Source: a virus. Taken from it: a DNA stretch of 23,003 nucleotides. The stretch lies in IMG/VR virus record IMGVR_UViG_3300021470_000006, positions 1 to 23,003 of that record. The stretch is one strand, 5' to 3'. This document shows positions 6,083-11,425 of the stretch, one piece after another (positions within the stretch are counted from its first letter, which is position 1; each line of letters opens with the position of its first letter). The notes below the pieces were generated by a model. It made no database searches, was not told the origin of the DNA, and saw nothing but the letters and a program-made list of their open reading frames with translations. The translations under genes and the position numbers were made by a program.

Positions 6083-6711
6083 GCGTACTCCACGATCTCC
6101 CCCTCGGGGAACTCGCTCACGCGGCCCGGAAGCTCGAGCCTGAGCGACGCGAGGTAGTACGCGTTGCGAGTCTCGCCAACGTGGAGCGGTTGATCGTTTG
6201 CCCGCGTGGCAATGAGCCGGTCGGGCCACAAGGCCAGCATCGCAAACGGAGACCTGCCCATGGCCTCGCGTGCGGTCTGCGCGGCGCGGGCCATCGGCTT
6301 GCCGCGAAACTTCTGGAGCATCAGCCCCAGCACCTCGCTGTCACACTCGGTTTCCATCTTCAAGAGGTGCTTCGCCACGAGCGATCGGTAGTGGTGGATG
6401 ACGCCGTTGTGCACAACCCACGAGTCACCGCCGTCGTGCGGGTGATTGTTCGTGTTGGTGTCTGGATCGCCGTGCGTCGCGTAGCGGCAGTGCCCAACAA
6501 GCAGCCGCGCGTCCTTCGCCATCGCAAGCAAAGCGAGCGAGTCAACGATGCGGCCTGTCTGCTTGTAGCTGCGGAGCTTGCCGGTGCCGTCCACCCACGC
6601 GATGCCCCACGCGTGCGGGCCGCGGCTCATAGTGATGGTGGCGATCGACTTGATGACTGCGAGGTCGAGGGCGTTGTCACCCTTTGCAACGAATCCAAAA
6701 ATGCCGCACAT
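6079..6711 (-). CDS. Class II glutamine amidotransferase
   Basis: An N-terminal nucleophile (Ntn) hydrolase domain that frees ammonia from glutamine. The start MCGIFGF places the catalytic cysteine at residue 2. Further hallmarks in order are RGPHAWG near residue 30, GHCRYATHGDP and NNHP in the middle, VVHNGVIHHYRSL, then a TECDSEVLGLML segment matching the family's 'T-D-x-E' region. At 210 residues it is a stand-alone glutaminase with no synthase domain, so the ammonia must be used by a partner; the amidoligase encoded just upstream is the obvious candidate. The ATG at 6711 has AAAGGA eight bases upstream. The leader holds box copy 5 and a hairpin. Confidence 0.93.
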   Translation of the reverse strand: MCGIFGFVAKGDNALDLAVIKSIATITMSRGPHAWGIAWVDGTGKLRSYKQTGRIVDSLALLAMAKDARLLVGHCRYATHGDPDTNTNNHPHDGGDSWVVHNGVIHHYRSLVAKHLLKMETECDSEVLGLMLQKFRGKPMARAAQTAREAMGRSPFAMLALWPDRLIATRANDQPLHVGETRNAYYLASLRLELPGRVSEFPEGEIVEYA

Positions 6712-6737
6712 GGTTGAGTTCCTTTCGTGTGTTGTGG

Positions 6738-6781
6738 CCCCGGCGGCGATGTGCCGCCGGGGTTGGGTATCCGAATAATCA
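6738..6781 (-). promoter_or_regulatory. Stop-anchored box copy 5 with leader hairpin
   Basis: The box at 6767-6781 is TGATTATTCGGATAC on the minus strand, starting with the TGA stop of the amidoligase gene. It is followed by a 10-bp GC stem (6738-6747 with 6753-6762) and then CCACAACACACGAAAGGA, which carries the ribosome binding site of the amidotransferase gene. The unit matches copy 4 in layout. Confidence 0.65.
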
Positions 6782-7687
6782 GACGGTCGGTGCAGCGTCG
6801 TACTGCGTGGCAAGGTGGACAAGCCGCTTGCGGGCGGACTGGATCGTCGGGATGCCTTCGCCCTCAATCACGCCAAAAGACTTCTGGTAGGTGACCTGCC
6901 CGTCCTGCGAGACAACCGGAAAACCGTGAGCACCGCCACGCGTCAGCCAGCCAAGCGAAAAGAGCAGGCGAGTCGCCTCAACCACACCAGCGGTCGCACC
7001 CTCACCAAGTCCAAAGTTGGACTTTGAAGCCGGCCGAGTGCTGGCGTTCCACGCAGCCGACTTCTTGCTGACCAGTGCCTTCTCAGCAAGCCCGACGCAA
7101 AGCCGAACATACGCACAAATTTTGGTGGCGTTCAGCGACGCACCAAACACGCGGAACTCAACCGTGGGCTTTCTGGTTGCAAGGTTCAGCAGGTGGTAGC
7201 GGTCATTGCTGGCGGCGCGACGGGCGAGACGCTTGTTGCCGTACTGCTTCACCGACTTGCACCAGCAGGTGCGGTAGCGGCTGCCGGCACCTTGTTCACG
7301 CGACCGCGTGCCCGTTACGGCGTAGAGGGCCTTTTCGTGATTCGACACCAGCGAGATGAGTCGGCCAATGGCGGGCGTGTTCCGCATGTCAAAGCCAACG
7401 TGAACGTGCGTGCCGCACGAGGCGTTGACTTGGCCGCCGCGCCGCTTGATCTCGGCCACCACTTCGCAAACCTGACGCAACCCATCGGCACCCTTGAGGA
7501 CGGGCGAAACAAACTCGCACTTCACGCGGAGGTCGTGCGGGACAATGATGGAAGGATCGGAGTCGGCAAGCCAGCCAGCGGGGAGCCAGTCAACCTGCAC
7601 ACCGCGGCCGTGCGGGCCGGGGGTGACCGAACCAGCGGGCATGTGGGTTTCGATCTCGACGCCAAAGGTGAAGTCAGCAGCGTTCAT
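6779..7687 (-). CDS. Putative amidoligase (COOH-NH2 ligase, Amidoligase_2 type)
   Basis: Predicted ATP-dependent ligase joining a carboxyl group to an amine, of the glutamine-synthetase-like fold. Visible hallmarks: FGVEIET at residues 8-14 (metal-binding glutamates), ADSDPSI near 41-47, CEFVSPVLKG at 57-66, ASCGTHVHVGF at 90-100 (histidines), an arginine/tyrosine-rich SRYRTCWCKSVKQY segment near 137-150, and TVEFRVFGASLN at 176-187. At 302 residues it fits the family. It is the first gene of promoter copy B, with the start at 7687 and GGAG nine bases upstream, and is followed directly by the class II glutamine amidotransferase. The pair suggests synthesis or transfer of an amide on a peptide, cell-wall or phage protein target. 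The substrate cannot be read from sequence. Confidence 0.88.
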   Translation of the reverse strand: MNAADFTFGVEIETHMPAGSVTPGPHGRGVQVDWLPAGWLADSDPSIIVPHDLRVKCEFVSPVLKGADGLRQVCEVVAEIKRRGGQVNASCGTHVHVGFDMRNTPAIGRLISLVSNHEKALYAVTGTRSREQGAGSRYRTCWCKSVKQYGNKRLARRAASNDRYHLLNLATRKPTVEFRVFGASLNATKICAYVRLCVGLAEKALVSKKSAAWNASTRPASKSNFGLGEGATAGVVEATRLLFSLGWLTRGGAHGFPVVSQDGQVTYQKSFGVIEGEGIPTIQSARKRLVHLATQYDAAPTV

Positions 7688-7795
7688 CGTTCGTTTCTCC
7701 GTTTCGTTCTCAGCCGTGGTGTCCGCCACGACTGATCCCATCCTAGGCTATCGTCCGTTTCATTGCAATAGGGTGAGTCGAAATTCTTTTTGGGG
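7685..7795 (-). repeat. Promoter-leader repeat, copy B
   Basis: The partner of 5481-5590 and ahead of the amidoligase gene. It keeps the promoter, the CCCTATTGCAATG block, the GGATCAGTCG start region and the AACGAACGATG start codon context. The 5' stem-loop (7715-7719 with 7726-7730) has the same CGGACA loop as copy A but a changed base pair in the stem, indicating that the pairing is maintained. Confidence 0.85.
7740..7768 (-). promoter_or_regulatory. Sigma70-type promoter B
   Basis: On the minus strand, TTGCAA (7763-7768) and TAGGAT (7740-7745) are spaced by 17 bases. It would start a transcript near 7733 for the amidoligase-amidotransferase genes. Confidence 0.75.
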
Positions 7796-7797
7796 TC

Positions 7798-7819
7798 AAA
7801 AAACCCCTTATATATAGGG
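7798..7819 (-). terminator. Short AT-loop hairpin with T6, upstream of promoter B
   Basis: On the minus strand CCCTATATATAAGGGG is followed directly by six T. The stem is only four pairs, so it would be weak alone. It closely resembles the hairpin at 7996-8013 and would insulate promoter B from upstream transcription. Confidence 0.45.
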
Positions 7820-7995
7820 TGTTTTTGCGTTTGGGGGTTTAGAAAAGGGGGCCGCTGCCCCACCCCCGACCAAACCCAGATCGGCAAAAACCCTTTTCGC
7901 GGGGGTTTCTCGGAGGCGTTCGGCCCCACGAATCCAGCGGTAAACGCACTCTGCCGCGAAAACCTACCTCTTGCGAGCATCAAATGGGCACATCG
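7820..7995. other. Non-coding G-tract region between two terminator-like hairpins
   Basis: No convincing gene. Together with the repeat and hairpins this is a 315-base stretch free of genes (7688-8002). The minus strand holds several G tracts (GGGTTTTTG, GGGTTTGG, GGGGGTGGGG) and repeated GGGTTT or CCCCC motifs. A frame stays open across it, but its composition is low-complexity and it has no ribosome binding site. An untranslated RNA, a replication origin or a decayed gene are all possible. Confidence 0.4.
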
Positions 7996-8013
7996 AAAAA
8001 CCCTATATAAGGG
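7996..8013 (-). terminator. Terminator-like hairpin at end of regulatory gene pair
   Basis: On the minus strand CCCTTATATAGGG is followed by five T (7996-8000). The TAG stop of the gene at 8003-8251 lies inside the hairpin. The stem is short (four pairs), but its position at the end of the two-gene unit fits a terminator. Confidence 0.5.
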
Positions 8014-8251
8014 GGAACGATTTCCCGGCCCGCCCGAGCCAGCCGGCCCAGCAGCCTTGGAGGAAAGCCTCCTCCAGCAAGTCGCGGTCAACGCCCTCAG
8101 GCGGCGTGTACTGCCGCAGCAGGAATGCAGCCACGTCAGCCGGCAGCGTGTCACCACGCTGACGCACGGCCTCGTGAAGGGCAACCAGCGGCCGGTCGTT
8201 CTCGATCAGGCCAGCACGCACCGCCTCGACAAACTCCTCGGGCGTCGTCAT
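8003..8251 (-). CDS. Hypothetical phage protein (82 aa)
   Basis: An acidic, helical protein (TPEEFVEAVRAGLIENDRPLVALHEAVRQRG, then VAAFLLRQYTPPEGVDRDLLEEAFLQGCWAGWLGRAG) with no recognised family. Its start overlaps the stop of the helix-turn-helix gene (ATGA at 8248-8251), so it is coupled to that regulator and may act with it. It ends at a terminator-like hairpin. Confidence 0.7.
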   Translation of the reverse strand: MTTPEEFVEAVRAGLIENDRPLVALHEAVRQRGDTLPADVAAFLLRQYTPPEGVDRDLLEEAFLQGCWAGWLGRAGKSFPLI

Positions 8252-8472
8252 GCCTGCCTCCGCTGGGCGATCCAGTTCGGATTGCCGCTCGTCGTGTGGA
8301 TCAACGGCTTGATCTTCAGCACGTCGGCGGGGGTCAACGCGGCAAGCCGCCCGCTGCTCAAGAATACGCCGATGCCGTTCCGCCGCGCCGCCCGCGAGAC
8401 GGTCGCTGCCGAGCAGCCCAGCTTCGCCGCTGCTTCGTGCGTTGTGAAATAGCCCACGTCGGGAGTCTCCAT
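8248..8472 (-). CDS. Helix-turn-helix DNA-binding protein (74 aa)
   Basis: A compact DNA-binding domain: TTHEAAAKLGCSAATVSRAARRNGIG is a clear helix-turn-helix (helix, G-C-S turn, recognition helix with SRAARR), followed by an SSGRLAALTPADVLKIKPL segment typical of MerR/excisionase-like or repressor-like small proteins. The start at 8472 is chosen for GAGG about nine bases upstream; in-frame ATGs further upstream fall near the predicted promoter start. A promoter lies directly upstream at 8486-8513. Near the integrase, this could be a recombination directionality factor or a lysogeny regulator. Confidence 0.75.
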   Translation of the reverse strand: METPDVGYFTTHEAAAKLGCSAATVSRAARRNGIGVFLSSGRLAALTPADVLKIKPLIHTTSGNPNWIAQRRQA

Positions 8473-8485
8473 GCCGTTCACCCTC

Positions 8486-8513
8486 ATCGTAGCTAGTGTC
8501 AACCGCGAGTCAA
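8486..8513 (-). promoter_or_regulatory. Sigma70-type promoter for helix-turn-helix gene
   Basis: On the minus strand, TTGACT (8508-8513) and TACGAT (8486-8491) are separated by 16 bases, with a second TTGACA inside the spacer. The predicted start point is about ten bases before the ATG at 8472, so the leader would be very short. The -35 overlaps the stop codon of the preceding gene. Confidence 0.6.
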
Positions 8514-8728
8514 TTGGGATTCGTGCGGGGACGACCCGCTTTTGTGCGATCGCGTCGCAGATAAGCAGCGAGGTTTTGCGTGGCTGATTTTCGGCTCACC
8601 GCCCACGCCCGGCCGTTCAGGCGGAACCCCTCGAGCTCTCCCGTCTTGAGGAGTTTCAGCACCCAGACATCCGTGCAACCCAGCATTTCCGCTGCAACCG
8701 GCACCGAAATGAACTCAGGCACTTGCAT
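8510..8728 (-). CDS. Excisionase-type helix-turn-helix protein (72 aa)
   Basis: Fits the small excisionase/HTH_17 pattern: FISVPVAAEMLGCTDVWVLKLLKTGELEGFRLNGRAWAVSRKSATQNLAAYLRR. The first helix pair (AAEMLGCTDVWVLKLLKTG) binds DNA, and the 'GFRLNGRAWAVSRKS' strand pair forms the wing. The tail is basic. The start at 8728 has GGGAG eight bases upstream; the longer frame crosses the hairpin at 8763-8788. It lies opposite the integrase gene, a usual place for an excisionase (Xis), but a repressor role cannot be excluded. Confidence 0.8.
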   Translation of the reverse strand: MQVPEFISVPVAAEMLGCTDVWVLKLLKTGELEGFRLNGRAWAVSRKSATQNLAAYLRRDRTKAGRPRTNPN

Positions 8729-8744
8729 TGTTTTGGCTCCCGTA

Positions 8745-8788
8745 GTATCCGTATTTAAGAAGGCCCGCCCTTCAAACGAAGGGCGGGC
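8745..8788 (-). promoter_or_regulatory. Box copy 6 (variant) with upstream hairpin
   Basis: The box at 8745-8758 reads TTAAATACGGATAC on the minus strand, sharing the GGATAC core but not the TGA, as there is no upstream minus-strand gene here. Just upstream is an 11-bp perfect stem (8763-8773 with 8778-8788) with an AAAC loop. The hairpin sits between the divergent excisionase-like and integrase genes and could end plus-strand or minus-strand transcripts or act as an operator. Confidence 0.5.
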
Positions 8789-8823
8789 GATCAAGTGGCG
8801 GGGACAGGATTCCACCGCCGGGC

Positions 8824-8839
8824 GACACGGGCAGGAAGC
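8824..8839 (+). repeat. Inverted repeat upstream of integrase
   Basis: GACACGGGCAGGAAGC matches the reverse complement of 9756-9771 in 14 of 16 positions, with 11 in a row identical (GGGCAGGAAGC, 8829-8839). The pair brackets the integrase gene, so these may be integrase arm-type binding sites. Confidence 0.5.
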
Positions 8840-8869
8840 AAGAGGTATGAACTAAGTCTAGGAGACAGC

Positions 8870-9739
8870 ATGACCTTGTATGAATTGTTTCACGACCACT
8901 ACCGTCCGCTACGTTTGCGCGGGCGTAGCCTCAACACTGTGCGGCTTTATGGCTGCACAATCAGATCATTCAGCAAATGGCTACGCTACGAAGCCACCGT
9001 CGATGACCTGACTGACCTGACGCTTTCCCGCTTCCTCGACTACCGCGCTTCAATCCGAAGCCCGTACACAGTCGAAAAAGAACGCAGCCAGTTGTGCAGC
9101 TTGGCGCGGTTCGCCGCGGATCGCCGGCTTATCCAGATGAGGCCGGAAGTTCCGCCTGCCCCATTGCCCGAGCGTGAACCGCAAGCGTGGAGCATTGATT
9201 CTCTGCACGCTTTGATGCGGTCGGCCGCTGCCACACGCGGCACCGTTGGCACCGTTGCCGCGTCGGTGTTTTGGGTCTCGCTGATCTCAGTGCTGTGGGA
9301 GACAGCAGAGCGCATCGGTGCTGTCATGGCGTGCTCCCCCGGCGACTTCACCGACCCGCACCTTCTCGTGCGTGCCGAGTACCGCAAAGGCGGGAAGCGT
9401 GATCGGGCGTATCGGCTGACTCCGAAGACGTGCGAGCTCGTGCGACAAACTGCGGGGGCACAGCGTATTTTCTGCTGGCCTCAAAACAAAACCTACCTGT
9501 GGCGACGATATGCCGACGTCGTGGCACGGGCGGGGCTAGGGCACGGCCGGCACCTCGCGTTCCACATGCTGCGCCGCTCGGCAGCGTCGCACTTCCACGC
9601 TCTCGGCGGTGACGCCCAGGCACTGCTCGATCACCGGAACCCGCAGATCACGCAGCGATGGTATTTGGCGCGATGGCTGACGGATAAAAACCCGCAGCCG
9701 TGCGACGTGCTGCCGTCGCTAGGTCAAGGCCTCAACTAG
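8870..9739 (+). CDS. int: Tyrosine recombinase (phage integrase)
   Basis: Integrates and excises the phage genome by site-specific recombination. The N-terminal part (about residues 1-95: LYELFHDHYRPLRLRGRSLNTVRLYGCTIRSFSKWL) is a core-binding SAM-like domain. In the catalytic domain, the first arginine is in WETAERIGAVMA, the beta-hairpin lysine in RAEYRKGGKRD, H-x-x-R in FHMLRRSAASH, the second histidine in LLDHRNPQIT and the tyrosine nucleophile in QRWYLARW. All key residues are present, so it should be active. At 289 residues the length is normal. The ATG at 8870 is chosen because of GGAGA five bases upstream. It is one of two plus-strand genes and is flanked by inverted repeats. Confidence 0.95.
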   Translation: MTLYELFHDHYRPLRLRGRSLNTVRLYGCTIRSFSKWLRYEATVDDLTDLTLSRFLDYRASIRSPYTVEKERSQLCSLARFAADRRLIQMRPEVPPAPLPEREPQAWSIDSLHALMRSAAATRGTVGTVAASVFWVSLISVLWETAERIGAVMACSPGDFTDPHLLVRAEYRKGGKRDRAYRLTPKTCELVRQTAGAQRIFCWPQNKTYLWRRYADVVARAGLGHGRHLAFHMLRRSAASHFHALGGDAQALLDHRNPQITQRWYLARWLTDKNPQPCDVLPSLGQGLN

Positions 9740-9755
9740 TTTTGCACAGCGGGAC

Positions 9756-9771
9756 GCTTCCTGCCCCTGTG
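9756..9771 (-). repeat. Inverted repeat downstream of integrase
   Basis: Partner of 8824-8839 in opposite orientation (core GGGCAGGAAGC on the minus strand, 9756-9766), 17 bases past the integrase stop. Confidence 0.5.
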
Positions 9772-9774
9772 ACG

Positions 9775-9809
9775 AAACCTCGGCTCTTATTTATAAGGGC
9801 AGAGGTTTT
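9775..9809 (+). terminator. Integrase terminator
   Basis: An outer stem AAACCTC/GAGGTTT (9775-9781 with 9802-9808) and an inner CTTAT/ATAAG stem (9786-9790 with 9793-9797). The T residues of the outer arm serve as a short T tract. It lies 36 bases after the integrase stop. Confidence 0.6.
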
Positions 9810-9863
9810 GTGACACCCATTTCGCTACCCATTTTACGAGCCGTCCTACCCAATTTCGTCGGG

Positions 9864-9891
9864 CCGTTCGTGTTTCGCGAATCACGAACGG
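9864..9891. other. 28-bp imperfect palindrome next to integrase
   Basis: Arms CCGTTCGTG (9864-9872) and CACGAACGG (9883-9891) around a TTCGCGAA core (9874-9881). It overlaps the stop of the BPSL0761-like gene and lies in the gap downstream of the integrase. Its dyad symmetry would suit an attachment-site core, a binding site or a bidirectional terminator; no T tract supports the last. Confidence 0.5.
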
Positions 9892-10112
9892 TCGCCCTCG
9901 GCCATGATCCTGTCGGCCTCGGCCGCTGAGAAAGATTCCGCCGCGTACCTCAGATCGACGACGCTAGGGTAGTGTCGCAACAGCCGCAGTGCTGCCTGCC
10001 GCACGGCCAGCGGGATTTTCTTGTAGCCGCCGTCCGCATAGGGAGACGCCAGGCGTAGCAGAAACTCGCGTGCATTGTTGACGGCGCGGGTGCGTTCGTA
10101 GGGGAGCGTCAC
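9882..10112 (-). CDS. BPSL0761 family protein (76 aa)
   Basis: The opening LPYERTRAVNNAREFLLRL, followed by VRQAALRLLRHYPSVVDL, matches the BPSL0761 family pattern, a small helical protein found in bacteria and phages with no established role. The start is GTG at 10112, overlapping the stop of the preceding gene (GTGA). At 76 residues it is typical. It closes the small-gene operon that reads towards the integrase and convergently faces it. Confidence 0.8.
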   Translation of the reverse strand: MTLPYERTRAVNNAREFLLRLASPYADGGYKKIPLAVRQAALRLLRHYPSVVDLRYAAESFSAAEADRIMAEGDRS

Positions 10113-10420
10113 TTCGTATCCTCGCCATGCACACTACCCTCGCTCAGTGTGGTGTCATCGACGTGTGTAGCGTCGGCATCCCTCGCTCGCAGCATGGCGT
10201 CGGCCCATGCGTAGGCGCGGGCCGTGAACTCGCCCATGGCGGCGACGCGGTCGCCGTCGTCGGCTAGCAGTCCCGTCAACGCTGCAGCGGCGAATGTGTC
10301 GCGGAGCCGGTCACGTTCTTCCGCCTGCCTGGCGGCTTTTCGCTTCGCCTCGCTACGCTCAATCATGGCACACTGTGCGGCGATGGCTTCCAGTGTTGGG
10401 TTGGCCCACCACACGGTCAT
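10109..10420 (-). CDS. Hypothetical phage protein (103 aa)
   Basis: Starts MTVWWANPTLEAIAAQCAMIERSEAKRKAARQ, a strongly charged helical N-terminal region. It then has DTFAAAALTGLLADDGD ... FTARAYAWADAMLRARD, a pattern seen in small phage proteins of unknown function (an 'F-x-A-x-AL-x-GLLA ... AY-x-WADAML' core). GGAGG lies seven bases upstream of the ATG at 10420, which overlaps the stop of the previous gene (TGATG). Its stop overlaps the next gene's GTG. Confidence 0.75.
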   Translation of the reverse strand: MTVWWANPTLEAIAAQCAMIERSEAKRKAARQAEERDRLRDTFAAAALTGLLADDGDRVAAMGEFTARAYAWADAMLRARDADATHVDDTTLSEGSVHGEDTK

Positions 10421-10569
10421 CACTTCACCTCCGGTACTTCCCAGAACTTCGGGTCGGCAAACCTTGCAAACTGCTCCAACAGAAAAGGTTTTTCTACATT
10501 CTCCCACACCTTCCGCGCAAGCTCTTCGTCGTGGCGGCACCACCAGTACGGGTCGATAGGTTCAGTCAT
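10420..10569 (-). CDS. Hypothetical phage protein (49 aa or longer)
   Basis: With the ATG at 10569 (GAGG eight bases upstream) the product is MTEPIDPYWWCRHDEELARKV...EQFARFADPKFWEVPEVK, a small tryptophan-rich helical protein with no known family. The same frame stays open upstream to at least 10743, where it would add a Ser/Gly/Cys/Thr-rich segment (with CSCSSC) of high GC at third positions. The start is therefore uncertain. A competing 46-codon arginine-rich frame (10566-10706) with ATGA overlaps at both ends covers the same bases. Confidence 0.55.
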   Translation of the reverse strand: MTEPIDPYWWCRHDEELARKVWENVEKPFLLEQFARFADPKFWEVPEVK

Positions 10570-10702
10570 GCCAGTGTCCTCAGTCGTGTCGTTACCATTG
10601 CCGCCACCGCCTGTGCCGTCACTGCCCGATGACGCCGTGTTGCACGACGAGCACGAGCAGCCGCTGTCGCCGGATGTCGCAGAGTCATGGACAGTCGTCG
10701 GC

Positions 10703-11074
10703 TCATGCCAGTCTCTCCAGCAGCTTGCGAAGGTGGTGCGCATCCTTGCCGCACTCGTCATGGCAAGTCTCGATCAGGTGGACCATGTTTCCGATCGCTT
10801 CGCGCTCGTCGTCGGTGAGGGTATTTCCGGCTCCGGAAATACGCTCTGTCGAGGAAATCGAAGACAGACGCTCCAGCATGCCTGTCAGCACGGCGGCCGC
10901 TTCGCGGTTCTGTCCCGCGTCGGGCTCACCTGTGCAGAGCGTAGCGAGAGCCCAGTTTATCGCGACTCGCTCGCGGTCGGTGATCTGCACCCAGCCGTAA
11001 TCTGCCAGCACGTCGGGCTCGTCGTCGCCAGCGACGATCCGACCGTGCGCGTGTTCGAGCCAGTGTTCGGTCAT
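10703..11074 (-). CDS. Small protein with two ERxAI repeat modules (123 aa)
   Basis: Two related segments are visible: VQITDRERVAINWALATL...AAVLTGMLERL (about residues 29-70) and NTLTDDEREAIGNMVHLIE...DAHHLRKLLERL (about 84-122). Each is a probable helical hairpin beginning with a T-x-x-ER-x-A-I motif and ending in L-x-x-x-LERL. The next-upstream gene carries a third copy. Function unknown. Its start overlaps the stop of that gene (ATGA at 11071-11074). Confidence 0.7.
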   Translation of the reverse strand: MTEHWLEHAHGRIVAGDDEPDVLADYGWVQITDRERVAINWALATLCTGEPDAGQNREAAAVLTGMLERLSSISSTERISGAGNTLTDDEREAIGNMVHLIETCHDECGKDAHHLRKLLERLA

Positions 11075-11358
11075 TTCGTCCTCTCCAGTAGGCCGCGAAG
11101 GATGTCCTCGGCGGTGCCGGGGATGTCATTGACATCCCCGCAGACATAGTGGAGTGCCTCACGCTCCGCGCTGGTGAGCGTGGCGTCCATTGTCACCGTC
11201 ACGTTGCCGCCTTGCACAGACAGCGTAGCGTCTCGGTCTACGAGTCGGCGGATGGCTTCGCGGAGCCTCGCGCACTCGGACTCTGCGATCACAGCCCGGA
11301 TCGTCTGGTCCGCAAAGGCGTGTCGCAGCCAGTCGGCATCGTCGGGGTCAATTTTCAT
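11071..11358 (-). CDS. Small protein with one ERxAL repeat module (95 aa)
   Basis: The N-terminal half is a charged helix region (DADWLRHAFADQTIRAVIAESECARLREAIRRLVD), then a beta-like GGNVTVTMDA stretch. The C-terminal module ATLTSAEREALHYVCGDVNDI...DILRGLLER resembles the modules in the next gene. GGAGG lies nine bases upstream of the ATG at 11358. The 22-bp palindrome at 11403-11424 is just upstream, making this the first gene after a possible operator. No function recognised. Confidence 0.7.
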   Translation of the reverse strand: MKIDPDDADWLRHAFADQTIRAVIAESECARLREAIRRLVDRDATLSVQGGNVTVTMDATLTSAEREALHYVCGDVNDIPGTAEDILRGLLERTK

Positions 11359-11402
11359 ACCGTCAAACCTCCATTTTGTACGGGTTTGCGCATACGATTG
11401 GG

Positions 11403-11424
11403 GCTATACCCAAACGGGTATAGC
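11403..11424. promoter_or_regulatory. Perfect 22-bp palindrome (operator or hairpin)
   Basis: Arms GCTATACCC (11403-11411) and GGGTATAGC (11416-11424) with an AAAC loop, directly past the stop of the Nmad1-like gene. No T tract follows on either strand, so a protein-binding operator or RNA-processing hairpin is more likely than a simple terminator. Confidence 0.55.
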
Positions 11425-11425
11425 G

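Noticed and set aside
5481-7795. Direct repeats considered as ends of a mobile element
   Set aside because: The two copies are complete promoter-leader units in phase with start codons. No transposase, terminal inverted repeats or target duplications lie between them.
7684-8184. Minus-strand frame of 166 codons through the G-tract region and promoter B
   Set aside because: It crosses the promoter repeat and two hairpins, overlaps the 8003-8251 gene in another frame, has no ribosome binding site at its internal starts, and has a low-complexity product.
990-8758. Repeated boxes considered as a CRISPR array
   Set aside because: Copies are hundreds to thousands of bases apart, separated by genes, and there are no regular spacers.
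9864-9891. Palindrome considered as a terminator for the minus-strand operon
   Set aside because: No T tract follows on either strand, so it is kept as a possible binding or attachment site instead.
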